Assembly: GCF_049671645.1 (NCBI RefSeq)
Contig: NZ_JBATVG010000008.1
Span: 91,618 to 155,617 of the forward strand
Direction of reading: 5' to 3'
From: Castellaniella sp049671645
Lineage (GTDB): Bacteria > Pseudomonadota > Gammaproteobacteria > Burkholderiales > Burkholderiaceae_B
Length of the DNA: 64,000 bases
The notes under the pieces are model-generated. The model worked only from the letters and a program-made list of their open reading frames with translations. It was not told the origin of the DNA and ran no database searches. Each line of letters begins with the position of its first letter. The stretch's first letter is position 1. A program made the position numbers and the translations under genes. This document shows, in pieces, positions 42,992-52,528 of this stretch.

Positions 42992-44626
42992 TCAGCTTTC
43001 CGCCGACAGATTTTCTCTCATGGCGCGCTTATTGAGCTTGCCGACGCTGGTGCGCGGCAGGCTGTCCACGAAGCGCACCCGTTCAGGCACCGCATAGCGG
43101 GACAAGCGGCCGGCATCCACCTCGGCTTGCACCTGCGCCTGGATCTGCTGCACGTCGGCCGTCCGCCCCGACTTGAGCACGATCATGACCAGAGGACGTT
43201 CCCCCCAGCGCTCGTCGGGCACCGCCACCACGGCGACCTCGCTGACGGCGGGATGGCGGGAAATGGCATCTTCCAGCGCCAGAGAGGACACCCATTCGCC
43301 GCCGGTCTTGATGACATCCTTCAAGCGATCCGTGACCGTCAACATGCCCCGGGCATCCAGCGTCCCGATGTCCCCCGTATGCAGCCAGCCTCCGCGCCAC
43401 AGAGACTCGGAAGCATCGGGATTGTGCAGATAGCCCTGAGTCAGCCACGGCGCGCGGACCACGATCTCCCCGACGCTGCGGCCATCGCGCGCCACGTCGC
43501 TCATCTGATCGTCCACCACCCGCAGCGCCACCAGGGGAATCGCATATCCGGTGCGCGTGCGGTCGCGCAATCGCGTCTCGGCATCCCCGCCGGCATCCTT
43601 CAAGTGCGCCAGGGTCAGGATCGGGCAGGTTTCAGACATGCCGTAGCCCGTGAACACATCGATGCCCCGGTCCAGGGCCGCCCGAGCCAGCCCCTGAGGC
43701 ATCGCGGAGCCGCCGATGATCATCTTCAGGGCGGAAAAATCCGTGGCCGCCGCATCGGCATGGTCCAGCAGCATGTGCAGGATGGTCGGCACCGAATGAG
43801 AAAAGGTGACGTGTTCTTCCCGGATCAGGCGCAGCAGGGTGTCGGGCTGATAGCGGCTCGGATAGATCTGCTGCAAGCCCAGCATCGTCGCGATGTACGG
43901 GAAGCCCCAGGCATGGACATGGAACATCGGCGTCATGGGCATATAGACGTCTTCCCGATGAAGGCGCCCTTGCGCCAGAGGGCTGCCCAATGCCGCCGCC
44001 GTGGACAGGGTATGCAGGACCAATTGGCGATGGCTGAAATACACGCCCTTGGGCTGGCCGGTGGTCCCGGTGGTGTAGAACGTGGTGGCCCGGGTCCGCT
44101 CGTCCAGCTCGGGAAATTCGAAATCCGGAGCGGCCTGCGACAAGAGGGCCTCGTATTCGCCGACGGACCCCGGCCAGTCGCCATCCGGCCGGTCCGTCAG
44201 CGACAGATAATGCCGCACCGTCCGCAGCTGCCCCCGGATCGCGTCCAGGATGGGGACGAAATCATCATGCGCCAGCAACACCCCGGCTTCGGCGTCATTC
44301 AGGGTATAGGCGATCTGTTCGGGCGACAGGCGGACATTGACGGTTTGCAACACCGCCCCCATCATGGGCACGGCGAAAAAGGCCTCCAGGTAGCGATGAC
44401 TATCCCAATCCATGACCGCCACGGTATCGCCTTCGCGCACCCCCAGATCGGCCAGGACACGCGCCAGGCGGGCCACCCGCTCGAAGAAATCGGCATACCG
44501 CAGGCGCCGGTCCCGATACACAATTTCATTCGGACTGGCATTGGCCCGGGCGGACTCGAAGAGTTGCTTGATCAGCAGCGGGTAGCCGTAGGCGGATGAT
44601 GCGGCCATCAGAGAATCGGCAGTCAT
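42992..44626 (-). CDS. AMP-dependent acyl-CoA synthetase/ligase (fatty-acyl or aromatic)
   Basis: This 544-residue ANL-family adenylate-forming enzyme has the P-loop TTFYTTGTTGQPKGVYFSHR, motif FTGYGMSETCPIL, and LHTGDIGTLDARGMLTVTDRLKDVIKTGGEWVSS. The catalytic Lys is in RTSVGKLNKRAMRE. It closely resembles medium/long-chain fatty-acid-CoA ligases of the AlkK type. It is convergent with valS and divergent from pncB, with no operon partner. A role in activating an aromatic acid is possible but not indicated by its neighbours. Confidence 0.85.
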   Translation of the reverse strand: MTADSLMAASSAYGYPLLIKQLFESARANASPNEIVYRDRRLRYADFFERVARLARVLADLGVREGDTVAVMDWDSHRYLEAFFAVPMMGAVLQTVNVRLSPEQIAYTLNDAEAGVLLAHDDFVPILDAIRGQLRTVRHYLSLTDRPDGDWPGSVGEYEALLSQAAPDFEFPELDERTRATTFYTTGTTGQPKGVYFSHRQLVLHTLSTAAALGSPLAQGRLHREDVYMPMTPMFHVHAWGFPYIATMLGLQQIYPSRYQPDTLLRLIREEHVTFSHSVPTILHMLLDHADAAATDFSALKMIIGGSAMPQGLARAALDRGIDVFTGYGMSETCPILTLAHLKDAGGDAETRLRDRTRTGYAIPLVALRVVDDQMSDVARDGRSVGEIVVRAPWLTQGYLHNPDASESLWRGGWLHTGDIGTLDARGMLTVTDRLKDVIKTGGEWVSSLALEDAISRHPAVSEVAVVAVPDERWGERPLVMIVLKSGRTADVQQIQAQVQAEVDAGRLSRYAVPERVRFVDSLPRTSVGKLNKRAMRENLSAES

Positions 44627-44684
44627 GGAAACGAGCCTCCTGGGAAATAATCCTTTATTACTGGTTTTATACCTCAGGCTGGCG

Positions 44685-44716
44685 TTTGAAATCCGCTAAG
44701 TTTGAAATCCGCTAAG
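44685..44716. repeat. Perfect 16-bp tandem duplication upstream of pncB
   Basis: TTTGAAATCCGCTAAG occurs twice head to tail with no spacer, ending 23 nt before the pncB ATG and about 60 nt from the divergent ligase gene. It could be a pair of regulatory sites, or a recent slippage event in the leader. Confidence 0.75.
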
Positions 44717-44739
44717 ATGGATCCATTCCGACGTTTCCG

Positions 44740-45993
44740 ATGCTTCTGATGTCTTCCCTGCATGCCACTGCCTTCCAGCCCGTCATCACGTCCCTGCTGG
44801 ATACCGATCTGTATAAATTCACGATGTGGCAGGCCATGCTGCATCGCCATCCGGCCGCGCAGGCGGAATATCGCTTCATCTGCCGCAACCCGCCGGAACA
44901 CTCCCTGACCGATCTGGCGCCGGATATCGAATCCCAGATCGATCATCTATGCAGCCTGCGATTCACCCAGGCCGAACTCGATTATCTGGGCCAGCTGCGC
45001 TACATCAAATCCGATTTCGTCGACTTCCTGTCGCTCTTTCATTTTCAACGCCGATTCATCCAGGTCAGCACGGACGGCGGCATCTTGAATATCGTCGCAC
45101 GGGGCCCTCAAGTCCATGTCATGGCCTTTGAAATCTTCGTGCTGGCCATTGTCAACGAACTGTATTTTCGCCGTTATCAGACTCCGGCCGTCATGGCGGA
45201 AGGCCGTCGACGGTTGCAGGAAAAAATCAAACTCCTGCAGGACTTCTCCAGAACATCCACCCGCCGCTTTCCATTGCAGATTTCCGATTTCGGCCTGCGG
45301 CGGAGATTTTCCCGCGCCTGGCAAACCGAGGTCGTGGAACAACTACGGGCAGCCGTGCCGCAGGTCATCACCGGCACATCCAACGTCGCGCTGGCAAAAT
45401 CCCATGGGCTGGTGCCGGTGGGCACCATGGCGCACGAATATCTGCAGTCGTACCAGGCCTTCGGCAAAGTCCGCCTGCGTGATTTTCAGCGCAGCGCCCT
45501 GGAAGACTGGGTGCAGGAATACCGCGGCGACCTGGGCATCGCCCTGACCGACGTGGTCGGCATGGATGCCTTCCTGGCGGATTTCGACCTGTATTTCGCC
45601 AAACTGTTCGACGGCCTGCGCCACGACTCGGGCGACCCGATCGCCTGGGGTGAAAAGGCCCTGGCGCATTACCGATCACTGCGCATCGATCCCGCCAGCA
45701 AGCGTTTCGTGTTTTCCGACGGACTGGACCTGCCGCGCGCCCTGCACATCTACCAGCACTTCGCCGACCAGGTGCAATTGGCCTTCGGCATCGGCACGAA
45801 CCTGACCAATGATCTGGGGCCGCAGCCCCTGAACATCGTCATGAAACTATTCGAATGCAACGGCATGCCCACGGCGAAACTGCCCGACAGCCCCGGCAAG
45901 GAACACTGCACCGATGCCACCTTCCTGGCTTATCTGCGCCAGGTGTTCGGCCGCGCGGCGGACGCCGGCGCGATCAACAGCCCCGCGGCCTGA
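44740..45993 (+). CDS. pncB: Nicotinate phosphoribosyltransferase
   Basis: This 417-residue enzyme of NAD salvage has SLLDTDLYKFTMWQAMLHRHP at the N-terminus, the phosphorylation His region in GTSNVALAKSHGLVPVGTMAHEYLQSY, and GLRHDSGDPIAWGEKAL for PRPP/substrate. FGIGTNLTNDLG and KLSDSPGK-like KLPDSPGKEHC follow. The first of two close ATGs (44740, 44749) is used; neither has a clear ribosome binding site. A 16-bp tandem repeat lies immediately upstream. The NAD gene nadD is elsewhere in the window. Confidence 0.95.
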   Translation: MLLMSSLHATAFQPVITSLLDTDLYKFTMWQAMLHRHPAAQAEYRFICRNPPEHSLTDLAPDIESQIDHLCSLRFTQAELDYLGQLRYIKSDFVDFLSLFHFQRRFIQVSTDGGILNIVARGPQVHVMAFEIFVLAIVNELYFRRYQTPAVMAEGRRRLQEKIKLLQDFSRTSTRRFPLQISDFGLRRRFSRAWQTEVVEQLRAAVPQVITGTSNVALAKSHGLVPVGTMAHEYLQSYQAFGKVRLRDFQRSALEDWVQEYRGDLGIALTDVVGMDAFLADFDLYFAKLFDGLRHDSGDPIAWGEKALAHYRSLRIDPASKRFVFSDGLDLPRALHIYQHFADQVQLAFGIGTNLTNDLGPQPLNIVMKLFECNGMPTAKLPDSPGKEHCTDATFLAYLRQVFGRAADAGAINSPAA

Positions 45994-46093
45994 CACCCGG
46001 GAATGAATCCGGACATGGCGCAGTCCGCGGGGACGGCGCCGTGTCCGTCGAAGCCGAACCGCCGGCAAGCGGCAAAGCGGGCAAGCGCCCCCG

Positions 46094-47551
46094 TCAGGAA
46101 GCGGTGCCCCCCACCGTCAGGCCATCCATCCGCAGGGTCGGCATCCCGACCCCGACGGGCACGCTCTGGCCTTCCTTGCCGCAGGTGCCCACCCCGGAAT
46201 CCAGGGCCATGTCATGGCCGATCATGCTGATGCGGCGCATGGCGTCGGGGCCGCTGCCGATCAGGGTGGCGCCCTTGACCGGGTGGGTGACCTTGCCCTT
46301 TTCGATCAGGTAGGCCTCGGAGGCTGAAAAAACGAACTTCCCGCTGGTGATGTCCACCTGCCCGCCACCGAAATTCACGGCGTACAGGCCGCGCTCGACG
46401 GACGCGATGATTTCCTGCGGATCGGCCTTGCCCGCCAACATGTAGGTATTGGTCATGCGAGGCATGGGCAGATGCGCGTAGGATTCGCGCCGCCCATTGC
46501 CGGTGGGCGCCTGCTTCATCAACCGCGCATTCATGGAATCCTGCATGTAGCCGCGCAGAATGCCGTCCTCGATCAGCACGTTGCGCTGGGTGGGATGGCC
46601 TTCATCGTCGACGTTCAGGGACCCGCGCCGATCCGGCAAGGTGCCGTCATCGACCACGGTCACGCCACGCGAGGCGACCCGCTCGCCGATGCGTCCGGAA
46701 AACACGCTGGAACCCTTGCGGTTGAAATCGCCTTCCAGGCCGTGGCCGACGGCTTCGTGCAGCAGAATGCCGGGCCAGCCCGACCCCAGCACGACCGTCA
46801 TCTGGCCCGCCGGCGCCGGACGGGCCTGCAGATTGACCCGAGCCTCGTGCACCGCGCGATCCACATAGCCGCGCAGGATTTCATCGGTGAAATAGGCCAG
46901 GCCGGTGCGCCCGCCCCCGCCGCCATGGCCCATTTCACGCCGGCCCTTGCGTTCGGCGATGACCGTGACGGACAAACGCACCAGCGGGCGCACATCCGCT
47001 ACCAGGCGGCCATCGCTGCCGGCCACCAGGATGACGTCGTATTCGGCCGCCAGGCCTGCCATGACCTGGATGATTTCCGGGTCGGCGGCGCGCGCCATGG
47101 CTTCGACGCGTTCCAGCAGGGCGACCTTGTCCGGCGCCGACAGGGAATCCACGGGATTGACGGCGGGATACAGACGATGAGGTGTCTCCAGCCCGCCATC
47201 CACGCGGCGGCGCCCCGCCCCCTGGCGGGCGATGGTGCGCACGGCCTGCGCGGACGACAGCAGCGCGGCCGGCGACAGGCTGTCGGAATAGGCGAAAGCG
47301 GTTTTTTCCCCGCTGACGGCCCGCACCCCGACGCCCTGGTCGATGGAAAAGCTGCCGGTCTTGACGATGCCTTCTTCCAGGCTCCAGCCTTCGGAGCAGC
47401 TGTATTGGAAATACAGATCCGCATAATCGACCCGATGGGTATGGATTTCGGACAAGGCCCGCGCCAAATGGGATTCATCCAGCCCCCAGGGATCCAGCAG
47501 CAGGGAACGCGCGGTATTCAGGGCATCCAGGCCCGGTTCAATCACTTTCAT
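46094..47551 (-). CDS. tldD: Metalloprotease TldD
   Basis: This 485-residue TldD/PmbA-family protein has the zinc motif in ILLHEAVGHGLEGDFNRKGSS (HExxxH). DDGTLPDRRGSLNVDDEGHPTQRNVLIEDGILRGYMQD and SYAHLPMPRMTNTYM are highly conserved in TldD. The TldD/TldE pair degrades unfolded peptides and matures some RiPPs. The partner tldE (pmbA) gene is not in the window. The ATG at 47551 lies 22 nt after the nitrilase gene's stop, so the two are co-transcribed. Confidence 0.94.
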   Translation of the reverse strand: MKVIEPGLDALNTARSLLLDPWGLDESHLARALSEIHTHRVDYADLYFQYSCSEGWSLEEGIVKTGSFSIDQGVGVRAVSGEKTAFAYSDSLSPAALLSSAQAVRTIARQGAGRRRVDGGLETPHRLYPAVNPVDSLSAPDKVALLERVEAMARAADPEIIQVMAGLAAEYDVILVAGSDGRLVADVRPLVRLSVTVIAERKGRREMGHGGGGGRTGLAYFTDEILRGYVDRAVHEARVNLQARPAPAGQMTVVLGSGWPGILLHEAVGHGLEGDFNRKGSSVFSGRIGERVASRGVTVVDDGTLPDRRGSLNVDDEGHPTQRNVLIEDGILRGYMQDSMNARLMKQAPTGNGRRESYAHLPMPRMTNTYMLAGKADPQEIIASVERGLYAVNFGGGQVDITSGKFVFSASEAYLIEKGKVTHPVKGATLIGSGPDAMRRISMIGHDMALDSGVGTCGKEGQSVPVGVGMPTLRMDGLTVGGTAS

Positions 47552-47573
47552 CAAATGCAACCTATAGACAACA

Positions 47574-48386
47574 TCACATGACCCGGTGCCGCAAGGCCGG
47601 CAGCGACTGCCGCACCGAAGCAAGACGGCCGGCATCCAGCACCCCCGCCGCGAGGCCGGGGCCTTCGGGCAGACGGCTGAGCACGTCTCCCCAGGGATCG
47701 ACCAGCATGGAATGCCCCCAGGTGCGGCGGCCATTTTCATGCACGCCCCCCTGGGCGCTGGCCAGCACGTAACACTGATTTTCGATCGCGCGGGCACGCA
47801 ACAGGACTTCCCAGTGTACAGAACCTGTGGTGTAGGTAAAAGCGGCGGGCAGCACCATCAGGCGCACATCCCCCTGAGCCCGGAAAAACTCCGGGAAGCG
47901 CAGGTCATAACAGATACCCAGCGCCACTCGGCCGAATGGCAATTCGAATACCTGGGGCGGCGCATCGCCCGGCCGGATGGCAACCGATTCATCGTAGGCT
48001 TCCGCGTCTTTCTGAAAACCGAACAAATGAATCTTGTCGTAGCGGGCGCACAGATCGCCTTGAGGCCCATAGACCAGGCACGCGTTGTAAATACGGTGCG
48101 CATCCGGACTGCGCAGCGGCAAGGTTCCGCCCACCAGCCAGACCTCATGCTGTTTCGCCTGCTGCGCCAGAAATGTTTGAATGGGGCCATCGCCCGGGGC
48201 TTCCGCCAGAGCAAGTTTGTCCTGGTCCCGACGCCCCATGAAACAGAAATATTCCGGTAATGCGATCAAGCGGGCGCCGCCCTGCGCGGCCTGGGCAATC
48301 CAGTGCGCAGCCTGCCGCAGATTTTCCTGAACCGACAGCCCGGCCACCATCTGCACAGCGGCCACTGAAAGAGAATCATCCTGCAT
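47574..48386 (-). CDS. Nitrilase-superfamily carbon-nitrogen hydrolase (Nit1/NIT2-like amidase)
   Basis: This 270-residue enzyme has the Glu-Lys-Cys triad: Glu in ARLIALPEYFCFMG, Lys in CARYDKIHLFGF, Cys in VALGICYDLRFPEFFR. RARAIENQCYVLASAQGG and GHSMLVDPWGDVL follow, as in the deaminated-glutathione amidase/omega-amidase group. I chose the ATG at 48386 because AAGGA lies upstream and VAAVQMVAG follows. The ATG at 48443 would add a non-conserved leader. It is located upstream of tldD, as in many beta-proteobacteria. Confidence 0.88.
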   Translation of the reverse strand: MQDDSLSVAAVQMVAGLSVQENLRQAAHWIAQAAQGGARLIALPEYFCFMGRRDQDKLALAEAPGDGPIQTFLAQQAKQHEVWLVGGTLPLRSPDAHRIYNACLVYGPQGDLCARYDKIHLFGFQKDAEAYDESVAIRPGDAPPQVFELPFGRVALGICYDLRFPEFFRAQGDVRLMVLPAAFTYTTGSVHWEVLLRARAIENQCYVLASAQGGVHENGRRTWGHSMLVDPWGDVLSRLPEGPGLAAGVLDAGRLASVRQSLPALRHRVM

Positions 48387-48579
48387 ATTTAACAATCCTT
48401 GCCCCGGCGAGGTGCGCGATTCAATATCTGATACATAATCCATTGCGACACGGCTTGCACAAACAGGTCAAAATCCGATTAAAATCAGAAACTGCCCTGG
48501 ACCAGGATCGCACGCAACTTGAAAAGTCGGCATTCCCCAAATATCAGCCAGGCCCAAGTCCCTACTTTCGGAGTATCGA

Positions 48580-48948
48580 ATGGCCCGTACCAGTTACGCC
48601 TCGCAAAAAACCCGGCTGGAAAAAGAAAAAGCCAAAATCGAAAAACAGCTGCAAACCCTGCAAGCCAAACAACGCAAACCGGTGATCACGTCCATCGTGC
48701 GATCCATGCGTGATTATGGCATCACTCCGGAAGAAATCTCCGCCGTTTTCGATCGCAAGTCCGTCAGCCGCAGCGCCGCCGCCCCGCGCAAAGCCGCTTC
48801 CGGCGCCAAGCGCGTCATTCCGCCTAAATACCGCCACCCCGACACCAAAGCCGAATGGACCGGCCGCGGCAAACCGCCGCGTTGGGTGTCCGATGCCGAA
48901 GCGTCGGGTATTTCACGCGACACTTTCCTGATCGACAAAGCCGCCTGA
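48580..48948 (+). CDS. H-NS-family nucleoid-associated protein
   Basis: This 122-residue protein has an N-terminal coiled-coil oligomerisation segment (SQKTRLEKEKAKIEKQLQTLQAKQ). A flexible Ala/Lys/Arg linker leads to a C-terminal H-NS DNA-binding domain (PPKYRHPDTKAEWTGRGKPPRWV) with the TGRG-type AT-hook-like loop. GGAG lies 6 nt upstream of the ATG. It resembles the BpH3/Bv3F type of beta-proteobacteria, which silences AT-rich DNA. It is transcribed alone and ends in a strong terminator. Confidence 0.9.
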   Translation: MARTSYASQKTRLEKEKAKIEKQLQTLQAKQRKPVITSIVRSMRDYGITPEEISAVFDRKSVSRSAAAPRKAASGAKRVIPPKYRHPDTKAEWTGRGKPPRWVSDAEASGISRDTFLIDKAA

Positions 48949-48965
48949 TCGCCGCAGGCGAATCG

Positions 48966-48987
48966 ATGGGGCCCGCCTGGGCCCCAT
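48966..48987 (+). terminator. Terminator of the H-NS-like gene
   Basis: ATGGGGCCC-GCCT-GGGCCCCAT is a perfect 9-4-9 stem followed by TTCTATT, 17 nt after the stop codon. It directly abuts the stop codon of the convergent lipoprotein gene and can serve both. Confidence 0.7.
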
Positions 48988-48989
48988 TT

Positions 48990-49616
48990 CTATTCCAGAG
49001 GATAGCGTACCTGCACGACCTGTCCGTTGCGGCCCGGAAACCGGTCAAACAAAGCCCGGGCCAGATACGGCATGGCGGCGCCCAGTTGGTGGTCCCGCCC
49101 CGCCGTTACCGCCGTCGCCCGGTAGACTTCGTTCCCCTGCTGGTTCTTGTCGTCGATGCGCACCGACAGATGCAGACGGCTGACGACGACCGGCACGGTC
49201 TCGACCATCGGGCCCGGCCCCCAGGCGCCCCAATAGCGCTGATAGCCGAATCCTGGCCCCGGAAAGCCGCCATAAAAATAGGGGTCGACCAGACGCTGAC
49301 GCCATTCCTGTTCTTTCTGGCTGCCATAATCCATGCGTACGATAAACCGCGCCTGCGCCGGGGACTGGGCCTCGACCAGCCCGGTGGGTCCCAAAGCGGC
49401 GCGCACCGTATCGGCAAACGTCTGGAACTGCAGATTATTCTGCTGGGCCGCATCCGGCTCGATCCAATATCGGGCCCCCTGGGTTTGATCGGGCCATTGC
49501 TGATACCGCGTGACCTGCGCGGAAAAAACACTGGCGCAACCGCCCAGCGCGATCATCACGAACACCAAGCCCAGCCAACACCGCAGCAGGCGGCCCCCGC
49601 CCGACAACATACTCAT
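48990..49616 (-). CDS. DUF4136-family lipoprotein
   Basis: This 208-residue protein has a signal peptide ending in the lipobox VMIALGGCAS, so it is a predicted lipoprotein. The domain has the DUF4136 pattern: QQWPDQTQGARYWIEP, NNLQFQTFADTVRAALGPTGL, ARFIVRMDYG, a Gly/Tyr/Pro-rich central insert (YFYGGFPGPGFGYQRYWGAWGPG), and QGNEVYRATAV. The function of the family is unknown. It is convergent with the H-NS-like gene and divergent from pepN. Confidence 0.8.
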   Translation of the reverse strand: MSMLSGGGRLLRCWLGLVFVMIALGGCASVFSAQVTRYQQWPDQTQGARYWIEPDAAQQNNLQFQTFADTVRAALGPTGLVEAQSPAQARFIVRMDYGSQKEQEWRQRLVDPYFYGGFPGPGFGYQRYWGAWGPGPMVETVPVVVSRLHLSVRIDDKNQQGNEVYRATAVTAGRDHQLGAAMPYLARALFDRFPGRNGQVVQVRYPLE

Positions 49617-49777
49617 CGCATCGTCATACCTGAAAACCGAACGTCTTCATCATAAGCGCAGCCCGGATCCGGCGAAAGCCGGCCGTTGCACTCCGACACA
49701 AGCCGCGCCTGCCCGGCGCAAGCCCGACCGGCCGACTACAATGAAGCCTTGATGATGAAGGCCGGACGGACAGAACC

Positions 49778-52480
49778 ATGCGCACCGATATTGCTCAGAC
49801 AATTTATCGCCAGGATTACACCCCGTATCCCTATCGCCTGTCCCAGGTCAGGCTGGAATTCGACCTGGACGCCCAGGCAACGCGCGTGCATTCGACGCTG
49901 AGCTTCGAGCCCGGTCCCCAGACATCGCCCGGCGCCCCGCTGGTGCTGCAAGGCGAGGATCTGGAACTGATCGAGGCGCGCATCGATGGCCGGATCCTGA
50001 CGACTCAGGATTTCCAGCTGGATGAATCCACGCTGCAACTGACGCCGCCCGCCCACGGCCGGCCTTTCGTCGTCGAAATCATCAGCCGCTGCCACCCGGC
50101 GCAAAATACGACGCTGATGGGGCTGTATGTATCGGGAGATAAACTATTCACCCAATGCGAAGCCCAGGGTTTTCGACGCATCACCTGGTTCCCGGACCGC
50201 CCCGACCTCATGGCCTGCTACGACGTGGTGCTGCGCGCCGATCCGGCGGCCTACCCCACCCTGCTGTCCAACGGCAACCTGATTGAACAGACCACGCTGG
50301 CCGACGGCCGCCGGCAAACCCTGTGGCGCGACCCGCACCCCAAGCCCTGCTACCTGTTTGCCCTGGTGGCGGGCGACTTCGACTGCATCGAGCGCACCGA
50401 AACCACCCGCAGCGGCCGATCCGTCCTGTTGCAGGTCTACAGCGACCGGGGTTGCCGCGAACAAACCCACTGGGCGCTGGATTGTCTGGCGAATGCCTTG
50501 CACTGGGATGAACGGCGCTTCGGCCTGGAGCTGGACCTGGACCGCTTCATGGTCGTCGCCGCCCGCGACTTCAACATGGGCGCCATGGAAAACAAGGGCT
50601 TGAACGTCTTCAACGCCGCCTATGTCCTGGCCGACCCGGCCAGTGCCACGGACGGGGCTTATCGCCGCATCGAAGCCGTCATCGGGCACGAATATTTCCA
50701 CAACTGGACCGGCAACCGCGTCACCTGCCGCGACTGGTTCCAGCTGTCCCTGAAAGAAGGCCTGACCGTTTTCCGCGAACAGGAATTTTCCGCCGACATG
50801 CTGGCCCAGGGGTTGCCGGAACACGAAGCCGCCAGCGCACGGGCCGTCAAACGCATCGACGACGTGCACGTGCTGCGCATGATGCAGTTTCCCGAAGACG
50901 CCGGCCCCATGGCCCACCCCATCCGCCCCGACAGCTACCAGGAAATCGGCAACTTCTACACCGCCACGGTCTATGAAAAGGGCGCGGAAGTGATTCGCAT
51001 GCAGCACACGCTGCTGGGCGAAGCCGGTTTTCGCGCCGGCATGGATGAATACTTCCGCCGCCACGACGGCCAGGCCGTCACCTGCGACGATTTCGTCAAG
51101 GCCATGGAATCGGTGTACAGCCGGCAACACGCCGGACAGGACTTCGGCATCTTCCGCCGCTGGTACGAACAGGCGGGCACCCCGCGCCTGCAGGTCGAAC
51201 AGCGCTACGACCCCGCCGCCCGCCAACTGCACCTGACGCTCAGCCAGCACTGCGCCCCCGCCGGGCTGGAAGCCCGTCAAAACCCCATCGCCGAAAAACC
51301 GCCGCTGCATATCCCGGTGGCCATCGGGCTGCTGGACCCCGCCGGTCGCGCCCTGCCGATCGCCTGGGAGGGGCAGCAGCGGGACACCGTGGTGCTGGAA
51401 CTTCGCGAAGCGCGCCAGTCCTGGACCCTGGACGGCATTGCGCAAGCGCCCGTCCTGTCCCTGCTGCGCGGCTTCTCGGCCCCCGTCATCATCGACACCG
51501 AGCGTCCCGCCGCCGATCTGGCCCTGCTGGCCCGCTGCGACACCGACCCCTTCGCCCGCTGGGACGCCACTCAGGAAACCGCCCTGCGTCATCTGCTGGC
51601 CGGAATCGGGACGCGACAGACGCATACGCCCGCTCCGGACATCGCGCCGCTACTGGCGCTGTGGCAGGCCGCGCTGCAAGACGACACCCTGTCGCCCGAC
51701 TACCGGGCCCGCCTGCTCGCGCTGCCGGCCCTGCGTGAACTGATCGAACGCAGCGCGCCGATGGCGCCCCGGGCCGCAGTGGCCGCCTGGACCGATGTCC
51801 AGGCGGCGCTGGGCGCCGGCCTGGCCCCCGCATGGCGCACCCTCTATGACTCCCTGGCCGATGACGGCAGCCCCTATTCTCCCGACCCCGTGGCGGCCGG
51901 GCGCCGCGCCCTGCGCAATCTGGCGCTGGACTATCTGCTGGCCGGCCGCGAAGCCCACGCCATCCAGACGGCGCGGGAACAGTACGCCCAGGCGCGCAAC
52001 ATGACCGAAAGCCTGGGGGCGTTGAGCGCCCTGCTGCAGCACGCGCCGCAGGACTGCGCCGACCTCCTGCAAGACTTCCACGAGCGCTGGCGGCACGATC
52101 CCCTGGTTCTGGATAGCTGGTTCGGGGTGCAGGCCAGCGCGCCGTCCAGCTCGGTCGCCCAGGTCCGGGCGCTCATGGCCTTGCCCGATTTCACGCTGCG
52201 CACGCCCAACCGCGCCCGCTCCGTCATCTTCCGCTTCGTCATGGATAACCCGGCCAATCTGCACACGCCGGAGGGCTACGACTTCTGGGCCGAGCAGGTG
52301 CTGGCCCTGAACGAACTCAACCCGGAAGTCGCCGCCCGTCTGGCGCGCGCCTTCGACAACTGGGCGCGCTTCGAACCCGCCGGCCGCGACGGCATGCAGG
52401 CCGCCTTGCAGCGGGTGCGGGCGGCGCCCGGCCTGTCGCGCAACGTGCACGAAATCGTATCCAAGGCACTGGCGTCCTGA
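49778..52480 (+). CDS. pepN: Aminopeptidase N (M1 family)
   Basis: This 900-residue M1 metallopeptidase has the exopeptidase motif GAMEN (NMGAMENKGLN), and the zinc site HEYFHNWTGNRVTCRDWFQLSLKEGLTVFREQEF (HExxH-x18-E) near residue 305. The DUF3458 Ig-like and helical C-terminal domains follow. The length matches proteobacterial PepN. It is followed by fbp after 36-48 nt on the same strand. Confidence 0.96.
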   Translation: MRTDIAQTIYRQDYTPYPYRLSQVRLEFDLDAQATRVHSTLSFEPGPQTSPGAPLVLQGEDLELIEARIDGRILTTQDFQLDESTLQLTPPAHGRPFVVEIISRCHPAQNTTLMGLYVSGDKLFTQCEAQGFRRITWFPDRPDLMACYDVVLRADPAAYPTLLSNGNLIEQTTLADGRRQTLWRDPHPKPCYLFALVAGDFDCIERTETTRSGRSVLLQVYSDRGCREQTHWALDCLANALHWDERRFGLELDLDRFMVVAARDFNMGAMENKGLNVFNAAYVLADPASATDGAYRRIEAVIGHEYFHNWTGNRVTCRDWFQLSLKEGLTVFREQEFSADMLAQGLPEHEAASARAVKRIDDVHVLRMMQFPEDAGPMAHPIRPDSYQEIGNFYTATVYEKGAEVIRMQHTLLGEAGFRAGMDEYFRRHDGQAVTCDDFVKAMESVYSRQHAGQDFGIFRRWYEQAGTPRLQVEQRYDPAARQLHLTLSQHCAPAGLEARQNPIAEKPPLHIPVAIGLLDPAGRALPIAWEGQQRDTVVLELREARQSWTLDGIAQAPVLSLLRGFSAPVIIDTERPAADLALLARCDTDPFARWDATQETALRHLLAGIGTRQTHTPAPDIAPLLALWQAALQDDTLSPDYRARLLALPALRELIERSAPMAPRAAVAAWTDVQAALGAGLAPAWRTLYDSLADDGSPYSPDPVAAGRRALRNLALDYLLAGREAHAIQTAREQYAQARNMTESLGALSALLQHAPQDCADLLQDFHERWRHDPLVLDSWFGVQASAPSSSVAQVRALMALPDFTLRTPNRARSVIFRFVMDNPANLHTPEGYDFWAEQVLALNELNPEVAARLARAFDNWARFEPAGRDGMQAALQRVRAAPGLSRNVHEIVSKALAS

Positions 52481-52528
52481 TCCGGGCGCCGGCCCGCTGA
52501 CCTCTTTATCTTTCCAATGGGGAACATT

